From NCBI RefSeq assembly GCF_017745675.1, contig NZ_JAFLJM010000002.1:248001-312000 (forward strand): a stretch of DNA of 64,000 bases, read 5' to 3'. This document shows positions 1 through 8,659 of the stretch, in pieces (within the stretch, counting starts at the first letter, position 1; every line of letters starts with the position of its first letter). The notes under the pieces were generated by a model. That model was not told the origin of the DNA. It searched no databases and saw only the letters and a list, made by a program, of their open reading frames with translations. Both the position numbers and the translations under genes were made by a program. This DNA comes from Alkalihalobacillus sp. BA299. GTDB taxonomy: Bacteria > Bacillota > Bacilli > Bacillales > Bacillaceae_F.

Positions 1-518
1 TTTTTTGCAGATCTTGACAGCGGTTCTTGCTTGGGTTTTACTGTAAGAGTCTCTAAGAAACTTTCTAAAGTTTCAACCTTTGCCCCAAATTCCAAGAGTG
101 CCTGGTGATAGCGTTGTATTTGTGCAACATAAGCCTTATTCTTCGGACTACTAGAAAACAAATGGTCTTGTAAATAAACGGTCGGGATGATCGATACTGG
201 GGTGGACTCCATAAAACAACGGGAAAGTAATTTACTTTCGGTATTGTCAAATATCCCTAGCGCCCCTTTTGTAATTAAATCCTGTGTCGCATGTAGGAAA
301 AGGACACGATCATATAAATCAACGTATACCTTTTTCTCGCCTTCATAATGGACGACTATCCATCTCGTTTGTAATAGCAACAAATGCTTCGGCTCCAAAA
401 ATGAAGTGTCTCCAACGACAAGTAATTTAGGTTTAGCCTCTGTTCCTGCCTTTTCTTCTTTAGAAAGCTGTGCGACCACTTCCCGAACAATTTGTTCAAT
501 CATGTCACGATGGATCAT
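1..518 (-). CDS. Conserved eut-operon protein, partial (3' end outside window)
   Basis: An open frame starts at ATG 518-516, overlapping the stop of the upstream phosphotransacylase gene as ATGA, and runs without a stop to the window edge (at least 172 codons). It begins MIHRDMIEQIVREVVAQL, an amphipathic helix like the shell-targeting tags on neighbouring Eut proteins. This is followed by a Lys/Glu-rich linker and a globular part starting KPKLLVVGDTSFL. The position after pduL fits the uncharacterised family found in Gram-positive eut operons (TIGR02536-like, sometimes compared with PduM). That match is from memory and its function is unknown. Translational coupling to the upstream gene is seen directly; membership of the microcompartment is inferred. 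Confidence 0.7.
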   Translation of the reverse strand, partial: MIHRDMIEQIVREVVAQLSKEEKAGTEAKPKLLVVGDTSFLEPKHLLLLQTRWIVVHYEGEKKVYVDLYDRVLFLHATQDLITKGALGIFDNTESKLLSRCFMESTPVSIIPTVYLQDHLFSSSPKNKAYVAQIQRYHQALLEFGAKVETLESFLETLTVKPKQEPLSRSAK

Positions 519-1168
519 CTTCCAATTCCATCCTTCACAATTTTCCCCATCGTTTTTCCAGTGATAAAACCAGCATTCGCTTCATCTGTATCGACATGCA
601 TTTCAAGCTTATACCTCGGTGAAACACGGATTAAAACTTTCCCAAGTGAGAGTGGACGTTCACCTTGAATTTCAACTTTTACATATTCCCCATTTTCCAC
701 TCCATGCCGCTTCGCATCTTTGGGCTCCATATGAATGTGTGCTTGGGCAATAATTAGTCCTTTGTTTATAGATAGACTACCTTTTGGACCCTCAATGGTG
801 ATTGGTGAGGAGCCCTCAATATCTCCCGACTCTCTTAAAGGTGGTATGAAGCCAAGTTTAATCGAGTCTGTTTTACTAATTTCTACTTGGGTCATATTAC
901 GTGCAGGACCAAGTATACGCACTTTTTCAATACTTCCCTTTGGTCCCACAATCGTAACCGTTTCATTTGAGGCAAATTGACCAGGTTGCGATAAATCCGC
1001 TTTTTTGGTTAACTCGTATCCTTCACCAAAAAGGGTTTCAAGGTCACTTTTACTTAAATGGCAATGTCGAGCAGAAACAGCGATTGGAATGTTATACGGG
1101 TTATGAGTTTCCCAATGTAAACGAGTCACGACTTCTTTCACAATCGATTCGATAAGCTGTTGATCCAT
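515..1168 (-). CDS. pduL: PduL-type phosphate propanoyl/acetyltransferase of the Eut microcompartment
   Basis: This 217-residue protein converts acetyl-CoA made by EutE into acetyl phosphate inside the shell and recycles CoA. It has the two-part PduL fold with the metal-binding His motifs AVSARHCHLS near the start, AQAHIHMEPKDA in the middle and EMHVDTDEANA near the C-terminus. Residues 1-20 (MDQQLIESIVKEVVTRLHWE) form an amphipathic helix resembling a shell-encapsulation peptide. A clear AAAGGAG site precedes the ATG. It lies 31 bases after eutM and overlaps the next gene by four bases. In Gram-positive eut operons this gene is often called eutD, but the fold is PduL, not the Pta-type EutD of enterics. 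Confidence 0.92.
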   Translation of the reverse strand: MDQQLIESIVKEVVTRLHWETHNPYNIPIAVSARHCHLSKSDLETLFGEGYELTKKADLSQPGQFASNETVTIVGPKGSIEKVRILGPARNMTQVEISKTDSIKLGFIPPLRESGDIEGSSPITIEGPKGSLSINKGLIIAQAHIHMEPKDAKRHGVENGEYVKVEIQGERPLSLGKVLIRVSPRYKLEMHVDTDEANAGFITGKTMGKIVKDGIGR

Positions 1169-1199
1169 GTTTCATGCTCCTTTTTTATTAAATCTAGTT

Positions 1200-1493
1200 T
1201 TACTCTTTAATTTCTAATTTTGGTAAAATGCTTTCAAGTTCGTTGTGTGGGCGTGGAATAACATGTACAGAAAGAACTTCGCCCACACGCTGAGCAGCTG
1301 CTGCTCCCGAATCAGTTGCCGCTTTAACTGCTCCTACATCTCCACGAACTAATACTGTAACAATTCCGCCACCTACATGTACTTTTCCGACTAAATGTAC
1401 ATTAGCCGCCTTAACCATTGCATCTGCCGCCTCTACAGAAGCTACTAATCCTTTAGTTTCAATCATTCCTAATGCTGTTAATTCTCTACTCAT
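1200..1493 (-). CDS. eutM: Hexameric microcompartment shell protein EutM
   Basis: This 97-residue single BMC-domain protein begins [20 protein letters not shown], the standard start of EutM/PduA/CcmK shell hexamers. The pore-region segment [18 protein letters not shown] and the C-terminal [16 protein letters not shown] are also canonical. Hexamers tile the flat facets of the ethanolamine microcompartment and pass substrates through central pores. It lies 53 bases after eutE with a perfect AGGAGG site. It is the only ordinary BMC-H protein in the window besides EutS; a pentameric EutN vertex protein is not seen and may lie beyond the left edge. Confidence 0.95.
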   Translation of the reverse strand: MSRELTALGMIETKGLVASVEAADAMVKAANVHLVGKVHVGGGIVTVLVRGDVGAVKAATDSGAAAAQRVGEVLSVHVIPRPHNELESILPKLEIKE

Positions 1494-1546
1494 TTTAATT
1501 TCCTCCTATTAGTTCGTTTTAATAGTTTAATAGTTTTAATTTTGCT

Positions 1547-3076
1547 TTAATTCATTTGATATTTTTGTAAAACTTGATTTACCATTTCAGCAATTTGCTT
1601 TTCGTCAAGTCCATTTTTCATCGGTACTTGCTTTAAAACTTGACTGACGATGTCTTCGATATTTTCCTTTTTGTCATCAGCATTTTGGTTGCTTGCATAC
1701 GAAGCAGACGGTTTCGGAATCGAAACATCCTTAATTCCGTAAGCCATGCGCTTAATATTAATTAAATGACGCGCGGTCACATTATCAGAAGTGATATTGC
1801 CTCCAAATGAGCCACAGCCCAGTGTAAGCGATGGTTTTAATCCTGTTGTAGCACCGACAGCACCAATTGATGAAAGCGTATTGACCATAAGTCGAGATAC
1901 CGGCATTTCAAGGGCAAATTCTTTGGCAACCTGTTCATCGTTTGTATGAAGAGATAAGCTATGTCCTCTTCCTCCAAGGTTGAGAAGCTTTAAGCAATAA
2001 TCCTTTGCTTCAGCGTACGTTTCTGCTGTATAGAAGCCAAAGATCGGTGATAGCTTTTCAATCGAGAACGGAACTTCCTTGCCTACCTTTTTCTCCTCGG
2101 CAATTAGCACTCTTGTGTCTGGAGGAACAGATATTCCTGCCATTTCGGCTATTTTAACTGCACTTTGTCCCACAATTTCTGAATTGAGATGACCTGGTAC
2201 TGGAGTTATCAATTTGGCAACTTCCGCCTTTTCTTCAAAACTCAACAGATAGGCGCCATTATTTTTTAGCTCGCGAAGTACAATTTCCTTAATATTTTTA
2301 TCGACTACGAGTGCTTGCTCGGTTGCACAGATTGTTCCATTGTCGAAGGATTTACTATCCAAAATCATGGATACAGACTTAGAAACATTAGCACTCTTTT
2401 CAATATAACAAGGAACATTCCCTGGTCCGACCCCATAAGCTGGCTTACCTGAACTATAAGCTGCTCTTACTAAACCACCTCCACCTGTGGCTAAAATGAG
2501 GTTGATATCGCGGTGCTTCATTAACTCATTAGTTGCTGCCATTGACGGTTTGGAAATCCAACCAATCAGACCTTCGGGAGCACCTGCCTCAACGGCTGCC
2601 TTCTCACAAATCTTCAATGCCTCCACCGTACACTTAACGGCCCTCGGGTGCGGACTTACCACGATGGCATTTCTTGTTTTCAAGCTAATCAGTGTTTTAA
2701 AAATTGCGGTTGAAGTGGGATTTGTTGTCGGAATAATACCAGCTACCACTCCATAAGGATAAGCAACTTCGGTAATTTTATTTACCCGATCCTCGTAAAC
2801 AATCCCGACCGTTTTCTCATCTTTAATAGATTCATAGACAGCCATCGATCCTACTTCATTTTTTATTTTTTTATGTTCAACAATACCCATCCCTGTCTCT
2901 TCCACTGCCATTTTTGCTAGTTCTAGCGATTTTGCAAAGGCAGCTTCCGCGACACATTTGACAATGTGATCTACTTGTTCTTGCGAATAAGCTAAGTATT
3001 TTAACTGTGCATCTTTGGCATTTTTAACAGCATTGCGCATTTCCTGGATGGACTGGAGATCTTGGTCATACTGCAT
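1547..3076 (-). CDS. eutE: CoA-acylating acetaldehyde dehydrogenase EutE
   Basis: EutE oxidises acetaldehyde from ethanolamine ammonia-lyase to acetyl-CoA with NAD+. The 509 residues show the aldehyde dehydrogenase fold with the catalytic cysteine in DNGTICATEQALVV and the glycine-rich LGCGSFGGNITSDNV. Unlike the enteric enzyme, the last ~50 residues form a disordered linker and two similar amphipathic helices (NIEDIVSQVLKQV and KQIAEMVNQVLQKY). These look like a doubled C-terminal encapsulation peptide. The gene sits between eutL and eutM in the same operon, with AGGAG before the ATG. Confidence 0.94.
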   Translation of the reverse strand: MQYDQDLQSIQEMRNAVKNAKDAQLKYLAYSQEQVDHIVKCVAEAAFAKSLELAKMAVEETGMGIVEHKKIKNEVGSMAVYESIKDEKTVGIVYEDRVNKITEVAYPYGVVAGIIPTTNPTSTAIFKTLISLKTRNAIVVSPHPRAVKCTVEALKICEKAAVEAGAPEGLIGWISKPSMAATNELMKHRDINLILATGGGGLVRAAYSSGKPAYGVGPGNVPCYIEKSANVSKSVSMILDSKSFDNGTICATEQALVVDKNIKEIVLRELKNNGAYLLSFEEKAEVAKLITPVPGHLNSEIVGQSAVKIAEMAGISVPPDTRVLIAEEKKVGKEVPFSIEKLSPIFGFYTAETYAEAKDYCLKLLNLGGRGHSLSLHTNDEQVAKEFALEMPVSRLMVNTLSSIGAVGATTGLKPSLTLGCGSFGGNITSDNVTARHLINIKRMAYGIKDVSIPKPSASYASNQNADDKKENIEDIVSQVLKQVPMKNGLDEKQIAEMVNQVLQKYQMN

Positions 3077-3100
3077 TAGATTAACTCCTTTCTAGTAAAT

Positions 3101-3754
3101 TTAATACTTAAGAGGGTTCTGGGCGATGCGTACGATGCTGTCACGGAACGCATCTGCTGCTGCTTGACAAGCTGATTGAGACCCTGTTAGTAAGCCGCCT
3201 CCGTAGTTCGTTTCCGACGGAGGCCCAAAAAACTTCACCAGCTTGACATCCGCCGCTTTCAAAGCTGCATCTAATCCGTAAACAGCCTCAAGTGGCGGTG
3301 CGATTAAATAAGCTAGTGGTTCCCCTCGGTTAATTCCCGCTTCTTTTGAAAGGTAGGAACCTGAACTCGATATAACATGAGCATATAACGCATGTGTCTT
3401 TTCTTTGTTCAGTGCTTCAAAATAAGCATCACTCTCCACTGTTTGAAGGACTGCATCTATACCACTTTGCACCTCATCTGGAGACGAGCTAGCTAATATG
3501 CCAATCATCTCCCCCGATAACGGGCCAGAAGTATGAGCCGAACCGGCATAAAAAGAACGGGCATATACTACATCAACAGCTGCTCTTTTGGTTGCTTCAT
3601 CCAGAGCAGTATAACCAATATCATCAACGGATGAAGTGAAAATCGCGATACTTCTCTGATGCGGTTCGAGGTTTAATTCCTTTCCTAAAACCGGATCCAC
3701 ATTGGGGATTACACGAACAGCTAAAATATCCGCATAAATTCGTTCCAACGTCAT
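3101..3754 (-). CDS. eutL: Trimeric tandem-BMC shell protein EutL
   Basis: EutL has two circularly permuted BMC domains in one chain and forms trimers with a gated central pore in the Eut shell. The protein (about 217 residues from the chosen start) shows ILAVRVIPNVDPVLGKELNL at the N-terminus and GGGLLTGSQSACQAAADAFR near the C-terminus, typical of EutL. I chose ATG 3754 over GTG 3766 because AGGTGG is spaced correctly for it. The gene directly follows eutC1 and precedes eutE. Confidence 0.93.
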   Translation of the reverse strand: MTLERIYADILAVRVIPNVDPVLGKELNLEPHQRSIAIFTSSVDDIGYTALDEATKRAAVDVVYARSFYAGSAHTSGPLSGEMIGILASSSPDEVQSGIDAVLQTVESDAYFEALNKEKTHALYAHVISSSGSYLSKEAGINRGEPLAYLIAPPLEAVYGLDAALKAADVKLVKFFGPPSETNYGGGLLTGSQSACQAAADAFRDSIVRIAQNPLKY

Positions 3755-3766
3755 ATTGACCACCAC

Positions 3767-4798
3767 CTATGACTCTTTCTGAACAAGTGTTACTCCACTT
3801 GCTTCATATTTTAATATCTTTTGAATGACGGACCCGATATAAGCCCCTGCCTCAACCGGCGGGATGCCGCCTTTATGGATATTAGAGACCACCATCCGCT
3901 CGGCCTCAATCGTCCCTTTTCTCGGCTGATAGCAGAGGTAAGCACTTAATGATTCCGCACTCACCAAACCAGGACGTTCACCTATCAGTAAAACAACCAC
4001 TTGAGGTTGAAGGATTTCTCCAACATCGTCCATGACAGCTACTCTGCCTTTTTCGATATAAAATGGTGTTCCGATTTCAATCCCTAAGCTATATAACGAT
4101 TGCTGTAGGGAAAGAAAAACATCTTCAACATTTTCTTCAACTGCATTTGAACTAAGGCCATCAGAAACAATGATCTGAACGATTGGTTTTTCCTTACACT
4201 TTTCTTTGATTGTTGTTTTGGCTTCGTCTGACAATTTACGGCCAAAATCAGGACGCCGTATATAGATTTCTTTATCATCTACCATCGTCTCAACTTTAAA
4301 TAGGTTTATACGATTTAAGACCTCATCATTTACGGTTCCATATACAGCATCAACTGCTGCCGCATGATCATAGCGGAATTTCAACCATGCGTTGGTTTTA
4401 GGTCGCAATCCGGCCCGCCCAATACCAATTCGCGCTGGTGTCTTGTCCATAAGTTCTTTTAGTTCTTCTGGATTTTTAGGCTGTTCAATTCCGTGGACTT
4501 GTTCATTCACCGTTTCAGGAATATCCTCATCTGTTCTTGAAATGACTCGACTGTCTGAACCTTCCGTTAAATATGGTTTCAATTGAATAAGTCCCTCAGA
4601 CTCTGTACCTTCTAGGATTTCACTCTTATGAAACGTAGTAGAAGGCAATGTCTTTCTCTCCGTAGAATTTGAAGTATGGTCCCAAATTGTAACGGAGGTA
4701 GATTGTATTTCAGGCTTGGATGGTTGATGAGCACCATCCTGTATCTGCATTTTTTCAATGACGAGCTTCGTGATCGTTTCAATTAGGTCAGATTTCAT
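3767..4798 (-). CDS. eutC: Ethanolamine ammonia-lyase small subunit, copy 1
   Basis: EutC pairs with EutB to form the adenosylcobalamin-dependent lyase that splits ethanolamine into acetaldehyde and ammonia. The catalytic part is clear from PARIGIGRAGLRPKTNAWLK, VSDGLSSNAVEENVEDV, LIGERPGLVSAESLSAYL and GGIPPVEAGAYIGSVIQK. At 343 residues it is about 50 longer than usual. The extra length is a low-complexity linker (roughly residues 22-115) between an N-terminal amphipathic helix (MKSDLIETITKLVIEKMQ) and the enzyme body, consistent with a shell-targeting tag on a flexible tether. It is 12 bases after eutB1. Confidence 0.95.
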   Translation of the reverse strand: MKSDLIETITKLVIEKMQIQDGAHQPSKPEIQSTSVTIWDHTSNSTERKTLPSTTFHKSEILEGTESEGLIQLKPYLTEGSDSRVISRTDEDIPETVNEQVHGIEQPKNPEELKELMDKTPARIGIGRAGLRPKTNAWLKFRYDHAAAVDAVYGTVNDEVLNRINLFKVETMVDDKEIYIRRPDFGRKLSDEAKTTIKEKCKEKPIVQIIVSDGLSSNAVEENVEDVFLSLQQSLYSLGIEIGTPFYIEKGRVAVMDDVGEILQPQVVVLLIGERPGLVSAESLSAYLCYQPRKGTIEAERMVVSNIHKGGIPPVEAGAYIGSVIQKILKYEASGVTLVQKES

Positions 4799-4810
4799 TT
4801 CATTTAACTC

Positions 4811-6175
4811 CTATCGTGAAAAAATGGTTGGATCTCCGGCAATTTTGCTGAGTTTCCCATTGTCAAATATGCCCATTTTTTCAAGCCATTCGGCAAATAA
4901 CGGGGATGGGCTTTTCTTCATTGTTTGCCTTAAGGTCGCAACATCATGGTAGCTCAGAGATTGATAGTTGAGCATGCAATCATCTCCCATCGGCACAGCA
5001 ATAACGAAATTTACTCCAGCAGCAGTTAAGAGTACACCAAGATCTTCAATGTCATTCTGGTCGGCTTTGATATGGTTCGTATAGCAGATATCTACTCCCA
5101 TTGGAATTCCATGCAGTTTACCCATAAAATGATCTTCTAACCCTGCCCTAATTACCTGCTTGCTGTTATACAAATACTCAGGTCCAATAAAACCAACAAC
5201 AGTGTTGACAATAAATGGGTCATAAAAGCGCGCAAATCCGTAATTTCTTGATTCCAACGTCATTTGATCAATTCCGAAATGTGCTTCAGCTGACAATTCA
5301 GAACCTTGGCCTGTCTCGAGATACAAACACTGTGGACCCGTACCAGTTCCCAAAGTTCTTGCCATATCATGGGCCTCTTGTAGTATTGAAGCCGATATAC
5401 CAAATGAGCGGTTAGCTGTTTCCGTACCCGCAATGCTTTGGAAAATCATATCAGCTGGTGCCCCTTGTTCAATTGCTTTCATTTGCGTAGTCACATGGGC
5501 TAAAACACAGTTTTGCGAAGGAATACGCCAGTCCTGAATAAAATCATGAGTAGCATGGAGCAAGCGCTTGACACTTTCAACTGAGTCATCCACTGGGTTG
5601 ATACCAATCACCGCGTCCCCTATTCCGTAAGATAACCCTTCTTTTAAGGAGGCCAACATTCCCTCAACATGATCGGTTGGGTGATTGGGCTGGAGACGAG
5701 AAGCAAGAGTTCCTTTGTACCCAATTGAAATGTTACATTTCGTGACAATCTCAATTTTATTTGCAGCATGAACTAGATCGAGGTTGGACATAATTTTCGC
5801 AACGGCAGCGATTATTTCGCTGTTTAAACCTCTGCTTAAACGTATTATCTCTTCACCCGTAACTTCATCATTTAAAATAAATTCCCTTAACTCTGCCACT
5901 GACCAATTTTTTATTGACTTATAAATCGGTTCGTTCGTTTGACCTTCAATAATTCGAGAAACTTCATCCTCTTCTGGTGCCAGGAGTGGATTTTCTCGTA
6001 TATCCGCTAGAGTTAACTGACTTAAGACTTCTTTTGCAGCAATCCGTTCTTGGACCGTTTCCGCAGCAATACCTGCTAATCGATCCCCTGACTTCTCTTC
6101 ATTTGCTTTAGCAAACAAATCTTTTAATGAAGAAAATTCATAAACTGTACCCAAATAATTGGTTTTCAGTTTCAT
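4811..6175 (-). CDS. eutB: Ethanolamine ammonia-lyase large subunit, copy 1
   Basis: EutB is the TIM-barrel catalytic subunit that binds ethanolamine and the adenosylcobalamin cofactor. The length (454 residues) matches the family. Signature stretches include LKEGLSYGIGDAVIGINPV, NCVLAHVTTQMKAIEQGAP, ETGQGSELSAEAHFGIDQ and DICYTNHIKADQNDIEDLG. It has a strong AGGAGG before the ATG and lies 15 bases after eutA. A divergent second copy lies at 13,125, so this genome encodes two EutBC lyases. Position in the middle of the shell-protein operon suggests this copy is the microcompartment form. Confidence 0.96.
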   Translation of the reverse strand: MKLKTNYLGTVYEFSSLKDLFAKANEEKSGDRLAGIAAETVQERIAAKEVLSQLTLADIRENPLLAPEEDEVSRIIEGQTNEPIYKSIKNWSVAELREFILNDEVTGEEIIRLSRGLNSEIIAAVAKIMSNLDLVHAANKIEIVTKCNISIGYKGTLASRLQPNHPTDHVEGMLASLKEGLSYGIGDAVIGINPVDDSVESVKRLLHATHDFIQDWRIPSQNCVLAHVTTQMKAIEQGAPADMIFQSIAGTETANRSFGISASILQEAHDMARTLGTGTGPQCLYLETGQGSELSAEAHFGIDQMTLESRNYGFARFYDPFIVNTVVGFIGPEYLYNSKQVIRAGLEDHFMGKLHGIPMGVDICYTNHIKADQNDIEDLGVLLTAAGVNFVIAVPMGDDCMLNYQSLSYHDVATLRQTMKKSPSPLFAEWLEKMGIFDNGKLSKIAGDPTIFSR

Positions 6176-6190
6176 AGGATCCCTCCTTAC

Positions 6191-7642
6191 TCAGTGGTGA
6201 AATGCTAATGTTTTTATAACAACTGGTACTACACCTGTTTTTAAAAGATGACCAATATCGATATAGTCTCCGTGTTCTACCTTGATTTGGTCAATACAGA
6301 TAATGCTCTGTTCCGGATTCTGTACGTTTAAGGTTTGACCTAACACTTTGGCATGGTCACTTTCGAGAACAACTACCAAAAGTTGATTAGGAGCTACCTT
6401 TACTTTTATAGAGTGAAGAATGCTCTTGACAAAATCCTGGATTTCTTGAAAACGCAAGTAGGGAATTTCCGTAAAGTACAAAGCAAAATTTTGCCCATCA
6501 CGATTTGGGTCATATATTTCTACTGCTTTTTGAACTGCCTTATCCAGATCCTTTAGACCAGACCTTATATCAAATCCCAGGGGAACTTGGAATACTGGTA
6601 AGTTTCGGATTGGTAAAGCACTAGCGTCTACTTGAATCGTAGCCCCGCTAATTTCGGTCGTTTGCGTTCCAGCACCAAGTACCGTCGCACGAACCGTTTC
6701 ATCCGGGTGGACCCATTTCCAATTCGAAAGCTCTTTATTCTCTCTTAAAGAGAGAGCTAACATCTCACCAATATCATTATAGGGTTCTGAACTGGCTGAT
6801 ACGTTTTCATGCTGATACATACATTCACTAATCCCGCCTGAAAACATAATGGAGTCAATTTCTTCTTCCCAGTTGGGCTGATGCCCCAACAACAAGGCTT
6901 CATCTGACGGCAACAGCTTTCGCTTCAACATTCTGACAATGACATCTGCCATATAATTTGTGATCTTCTTTACTTCATAAGAGTTCCGGCTGTCACCTTC
7001 TTTAACAGAGTCGCCCCACTGTCCAACCAGTTTCTTAACTGGAGGAGAAATACTTTTGATACACGAATCACGATACTCAATCAATCTTCCTCCAATATGC
7101 AAGGTGCAAGTTCCAAGTAGTTTCCCAGATTTGTAGGTTGCCACGTTGGCGGTTCCGCCCCCAATATCAATATTAGCGATCACTTCTCCCGTTTTCTTGG
7201 AATACTCAAAAGCCCCAGAACCTTTAGCTGCAATAATTCCCTCTAAATCCGGTCCTGCTGTAGCGACGATAAAATCACCTGCATGGTCGGATAATTCATG
7301 CACCATTTGCTCCGCATTCTGTTTTGTTGCTGTTTCCCCAGTAATGATGACTGCACCTGTTTTTATCTCCCTTGTCGTAACACCAGCCATCTCGTATTCT
7401 TTTTGAACCAGGTTTTTAACCTCTTGAATATTGATCAACGTCGAGTTTAATAATGGTGTGCGGTAGATTGGGCTGCGGTGAATGACCTTTTTATTCACTA
7501 TTTCGATCCGTGGCATATGTGAACCGCCTGCCATATTCATCAAAGAAAATTGACTAATGACTATTTTGGTTGTACTGGTACCAATGTCAATTCCAGCACT
7601 CAATATCTCCTCGCTTTGAGGTTCATACTTTCTAATACCCAT
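6191..7642 (-). CDS. eutA: Ethanolamine ammonia-lyase reactivating factor EutA
   Basis: EutA is an ATP-dependent chaperone that swaps damaged cobalamin out of EutBC. It has the actin/Hsp70-like ATPase signatures SAGIDIGTSTTKIVISQ near the N-terminus, NIDIGGGTANVATYK, and IMFSGGISECMY. The frame stays open upstream to 7702, but that part overlaps the leader terminator hairpin, so translation must begin later. ATG 7642 (MGIRKYEPQ) is my choice. A GTG just upstream and a TTG at about 7603 with GAGGAG before it are alternatives. The gene follows an antiterminator leader and heads the block eutA-B-C-L-E-M-pduL. Confidence 0.92.
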   Translation of the reverse strand: MGIRKYEPQSEEILSAGIDIGTSTTKIVISQFSLMNMAGGSHMPRIEIVNKKVIHRSPIYRTPLLNSTLINIQEVKNLVQKEYEMAGVTTREIKTGAVIITGETATKQNAEQMVHELSDHAGDFIVATAGPDLEGIIAAKGSGAFEYSKKTGEVIANIDIGGGTANVATYKSGKLLGTCTLHIGGRLIEYRDSCIKSISPPVKKLVGQWGDSVKEGDSRNSYEVKKITNYMADVIVRMLKRKLLPSDEALLLGHQPNWEEEIDSIMFSGGISECMYQHENVSASSEPYNDIGEMLALSLRENKELSNWKWVHPDETVRATVLGAGTQTTEISGATIQVDASALPIRNLPVFQVPLGFDIRSGLKDLDKAVQKAVEIYDPNRDGQNFALYFTEIPYLRFQEIQDFVKSILHSIKVKVAPNQLLVVVLESDHAKVLGQTLNVQNPEQSIICIDQIKVEHGDYIDIGHLLKTGVVPVVIKTLAFHH

Positions 7643-7666
7643 CACCTCATTTCTAAACTGACTAAA

Positions 7667-7748
7667 TAAAAAAAAAGACGCCTTATATAATTTATCCGTC
7701 ATCGGACAAATTATATAAGGCGCCTTTGCCTGCTACATTCATTTGTAA
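7667..7748 (-). promoter_or_regulatory. EutV-type antiterminator leader with intrinsic terminator before eutA
   Basis: On the minus strand a first hairpin (7748-7733) has stem UUACA/UGUAG around hexaloop AAUGAA. A second (7731-7718) has stem AGGC/GCCU around hexaloop AAAGGC. Both loops have A at position 1 and G at position 4, the known rule for ANTAR-protein target hairpins. The second stem overlaps the start of a long terminator stem (GGCGCCUUAUAUAAUUU paired with its complement) ending in a run of U (about 7676-7667). Binding of phosphorylated EutV should favour the small hairpins and allow read-through into eutA. Confidence 0.88.
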
Positions 7749-7792
7749 TATTAACATAATTATAAGCTATCGTTATTATTTTGTAAATGTTT

Positions 7793-8293
7793 TCATATAA
7801 AAATAATTTCGGCTATGTTGATACCTTCTACGTATTCTTTCATCTCAGTCATTGTATGACACTCTACCAAACCCTTAATCTCTTTTAGACCCACCCCTGT
7901 CACCGAGGAGGAAATGATAATCGGCCCATATGGAATGACCCTTCTTAATTGCCTTATAGCTTCCTCTACATTCGCGATTTCCGCATCACTTTTTGTTACC
8001 ACACCAATTGGTAGTTTATTAAACCCCGTACTGAATCCTGGTGGAAAAATAGTTTTTAGATTTGTAGCATCTTGTAAATAGAGAACGTGCGTAACTTCAA
8101 GGGCGGTCGCCATAATATTTTTGTAGAACAATGGATTCTCAATATATTCACCAGGCGTATCGACGATCCAATCATAGTAAACTAAAGATTGGGTTTTTAC
8201 GGCTTTCACCTTACGTCCTAAAAGGGCATTGGTTAATGTCGATTTCCCTGCTCCGATAGAACCTACCAGCATCGCTTTAGTTTGTTTCGCCAT
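7793..8293 (-). CDS. eutP: EutP, P-loop protein of ethanolamine utilisation
   Basis: This 166-residue P-loop NTPase-like protein has Walker A GSIGAGKST (residues 11-19), a G3-like VDTPGEYIENP and a G4-like TKSD. EutP/PduV proteins associate with microcompartments; enteric EutP has been reported to act as an acetate kinase. Here it would handle acetyl phosphate or help position the organelle; the sequence does not settle which. AAAGGAG precedes the ATG. It lies 12 bases after eutS in the eutH-S-P block, which ends just before the eutA leader. Confidence 0.92.
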   Translation of the reverse strand: MAKQTKAMLVGSIGAGKSTLTNALLGRKVKAVKTQSLVYYDWIVDTPGEYIENPLFYKNIMATALEVTHVLYLQDATNLKTIFPPGFSTGFNKLPIGVVTKSDAEIANVEEAIRQLRRVIPYGPIIISSSVTGVGLKEIKGLVECHTMTEMKEYVEGINIAEIIFI

Positions 8294-8305
8294 TACACCG
8301 CTCCT

Positions 8306-8647
8306 TTACGACTTAGTAATATTTGCAGGAGTATATTTTAAATTTGTTGATAGAAACCTGTTAATTTGTTCCATAGCCATTTCAACGGAAGAAACTGTCC
8401 CAACAATTACAAGGCTACCTGTAAAACGATCCAAAAAACCAATTTCGACATCCGCCGCTTTTGTAGCTATATCGCCTGCAATAATTACGGTCTCACTAGG
8501 TGTCAGTGTAAGAATCCCTATTGCTCCTGCTTGTTGGATCCCTAATTTTTCAAACATATCAGGGACAGGGTTTGCAATCAAATGACTTAAGGTAACTTGT
8601 TTTCCTGGTACAAATTCTTGAATAAACCGCTGCTTCTCTTCTTTCAC
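8306..8647 (-). CDS. eutS: Microcompartment shell protein EutS
   Basis: This 113-residue BMC-domain protein has the features of the bent, permuted EutS hexamer: [19 protein letters not shown] at the N-terminus and [20 protein letters not shown] in the core. It forms part of the ethanolamine microcompartment shell. The start is GTG 8647 with GGTGG upstream. The gene lies 12 bases after eutH and before eutP. No larger domain or fusion is present. Confidence 0.93.
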   Translation of the reverse strand: MKEEKQRFIQEFVPGKQVTLSHLIANPVPDMFEKLGIQQAGAIGILTLTPSETVIIAGDIATKAADVEIGFLDRFTGSLVIVGTVSSVEMAMEQINRFLSTNLKYTPANITKS

Positions 8648-8659
8648 TTAAATACCACC

